A DNA stretch of 64,000 nucleotides from JABDMH01 sp964428345. Lineage in GTDB: Bacteria > Bacteroidota > Bacteroidia > Chitinophagales > Saprospiraceae. Of the stretch, positions 63,934 to 64,000 are shown piece by piece. The stretch spans positions 62,001 through 126,000 of the forward strand of contig CAYRYD010000007.1 of NCBI GenBank assembly GCA_964428345.1. Direction: 5' to 3'. The notes beneath the pieces are model-generated. The model searched no databases, was not told where the DNA came from, and saw only the letters and a list, made by a program, of their open reading frames with translations. Made by a program: the position numbers and the translations under genes. The stretch's first letter is position 1; each line of letters starts with the position of its first letter.

Positions 63934-64000
63934 ATGAAACTTCAGAGAAGAAAATTTGTCGAAACTGCCGTCATGGGTACTTTCGGATCGGCAATCGGAT
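63934..64000 (+). CDS. Tat-signal protein, N-terminus only (partial)
   Basis: 22 residues before the window ends: a basic region with the twin-arginine box 'QRRKFVETA', then 'VMGTFGSAIG', the start of a hydrophobic core. It is a Tat-exported protein of unknown type. Its place right after a Gfo/Idh/MocA gene suggests a sugar-metabolism partner, but the family cannot be read. Confidence 0.6.
   Translation, partial: MKLQRRKFVETAVMGTFGSAIG

Overview
The window looks like chromosomal DNA of a Bacteroidota bacterium, most likely of the Saprospiraceae type. The evidence is gene content: a CHAT/TPR protein divergent from an ECF-like sigma factor, two DUF2911 proteins, a plug-domain lipoprotein, an FG-GAP protein, a giant beta-helix surface protein, DUF4202, DUF502, and almost no Shine-Dalgarno sequences. 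Most genes share a moderate base composition. Two AT-rich patches (about 17.86-18.57 kb and 35.6-36.7 kb) stand out. No transposase, integrase, CRISPR array or rRNA gene was found; two tRNA genes are present.

Layout. 0-4.5 kb: sigma factor (cut by the window edge), CHAT/TPR protein, a probable structured RNA and a small exported protein. 4.7-6.5 kb: norCB nitric oxide reductase. 6.9-10.6 kb: haem-c/propeller lipoprotein, a 21-bp repeat array and a site-2 protease with CBS domains. 10.7-17.6 kb (minus strand): exported RraA-like protein, heparinase II/III-family lyase, a fourfold 100-bp repeat, an acyl-CoA-dehydrogenase-like flavoprotein, an AraC regulator and a Tat-signal 2-hydroxyacid dehydrogenase. 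17.8-29.3 kb: an efflux-protein relic, SnoaL-like proteins, a 1,108-residue glycosidase-like protein, PolX, a frameshifted amidohydrolase, a vanadium-haloperoxidase-like protein and a short RibD-like reductase. 29.4-33.9 kb: giant beta-helix protein with eroded partial copies downstream. 34-37.1 kb: serine hydrolase, AT-rich NERD gene and tRNA-Arg. 37.2-39.5 kb: ung, plug lipoprotein, DUF2911-TPR protein.

39.98-45.25 kb is the most interesting unit: five minus-strand genes, tightly spaced, that encode two coiled-coil proteins (one membrane-bound), a solute-binding protein fused to an OmpA peptidoglycan-binding domain, an ABC permease and an ABC ATPase. It reads like an ABC machine tied to both the inner membrane and the cell wall, with PspA-like partners, rather than a plain nutrient importer. 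Its substrate and role cannot be read from the sequence.

45.4-64 kb: malic enzyme, arginine deiminase, DUF502, frameshifted DUF72, tRNA-Thr, FG-GAP protein, DUF2911, a sucrose-phosphate synthase/phosphatase with a GH32-like enzyme, a 1.5-kb gene-free stretch, DUF4202, a MITE-like inverted repeat, a sulfur operon (split YeeE/YedE transporter plus sulfide:quinone oxidoreductase), a Gfo/Idh/MocA oxidoreductase and the start of a Tat-exported protein cut by the window end.

Three genes (amidohydrolase, DUF72, TolC relic) are broken by single-base shifts that are easily repaired on paper. This could be real decay or sequencing error. All functions are from reading motifs by eye; no database search was run.
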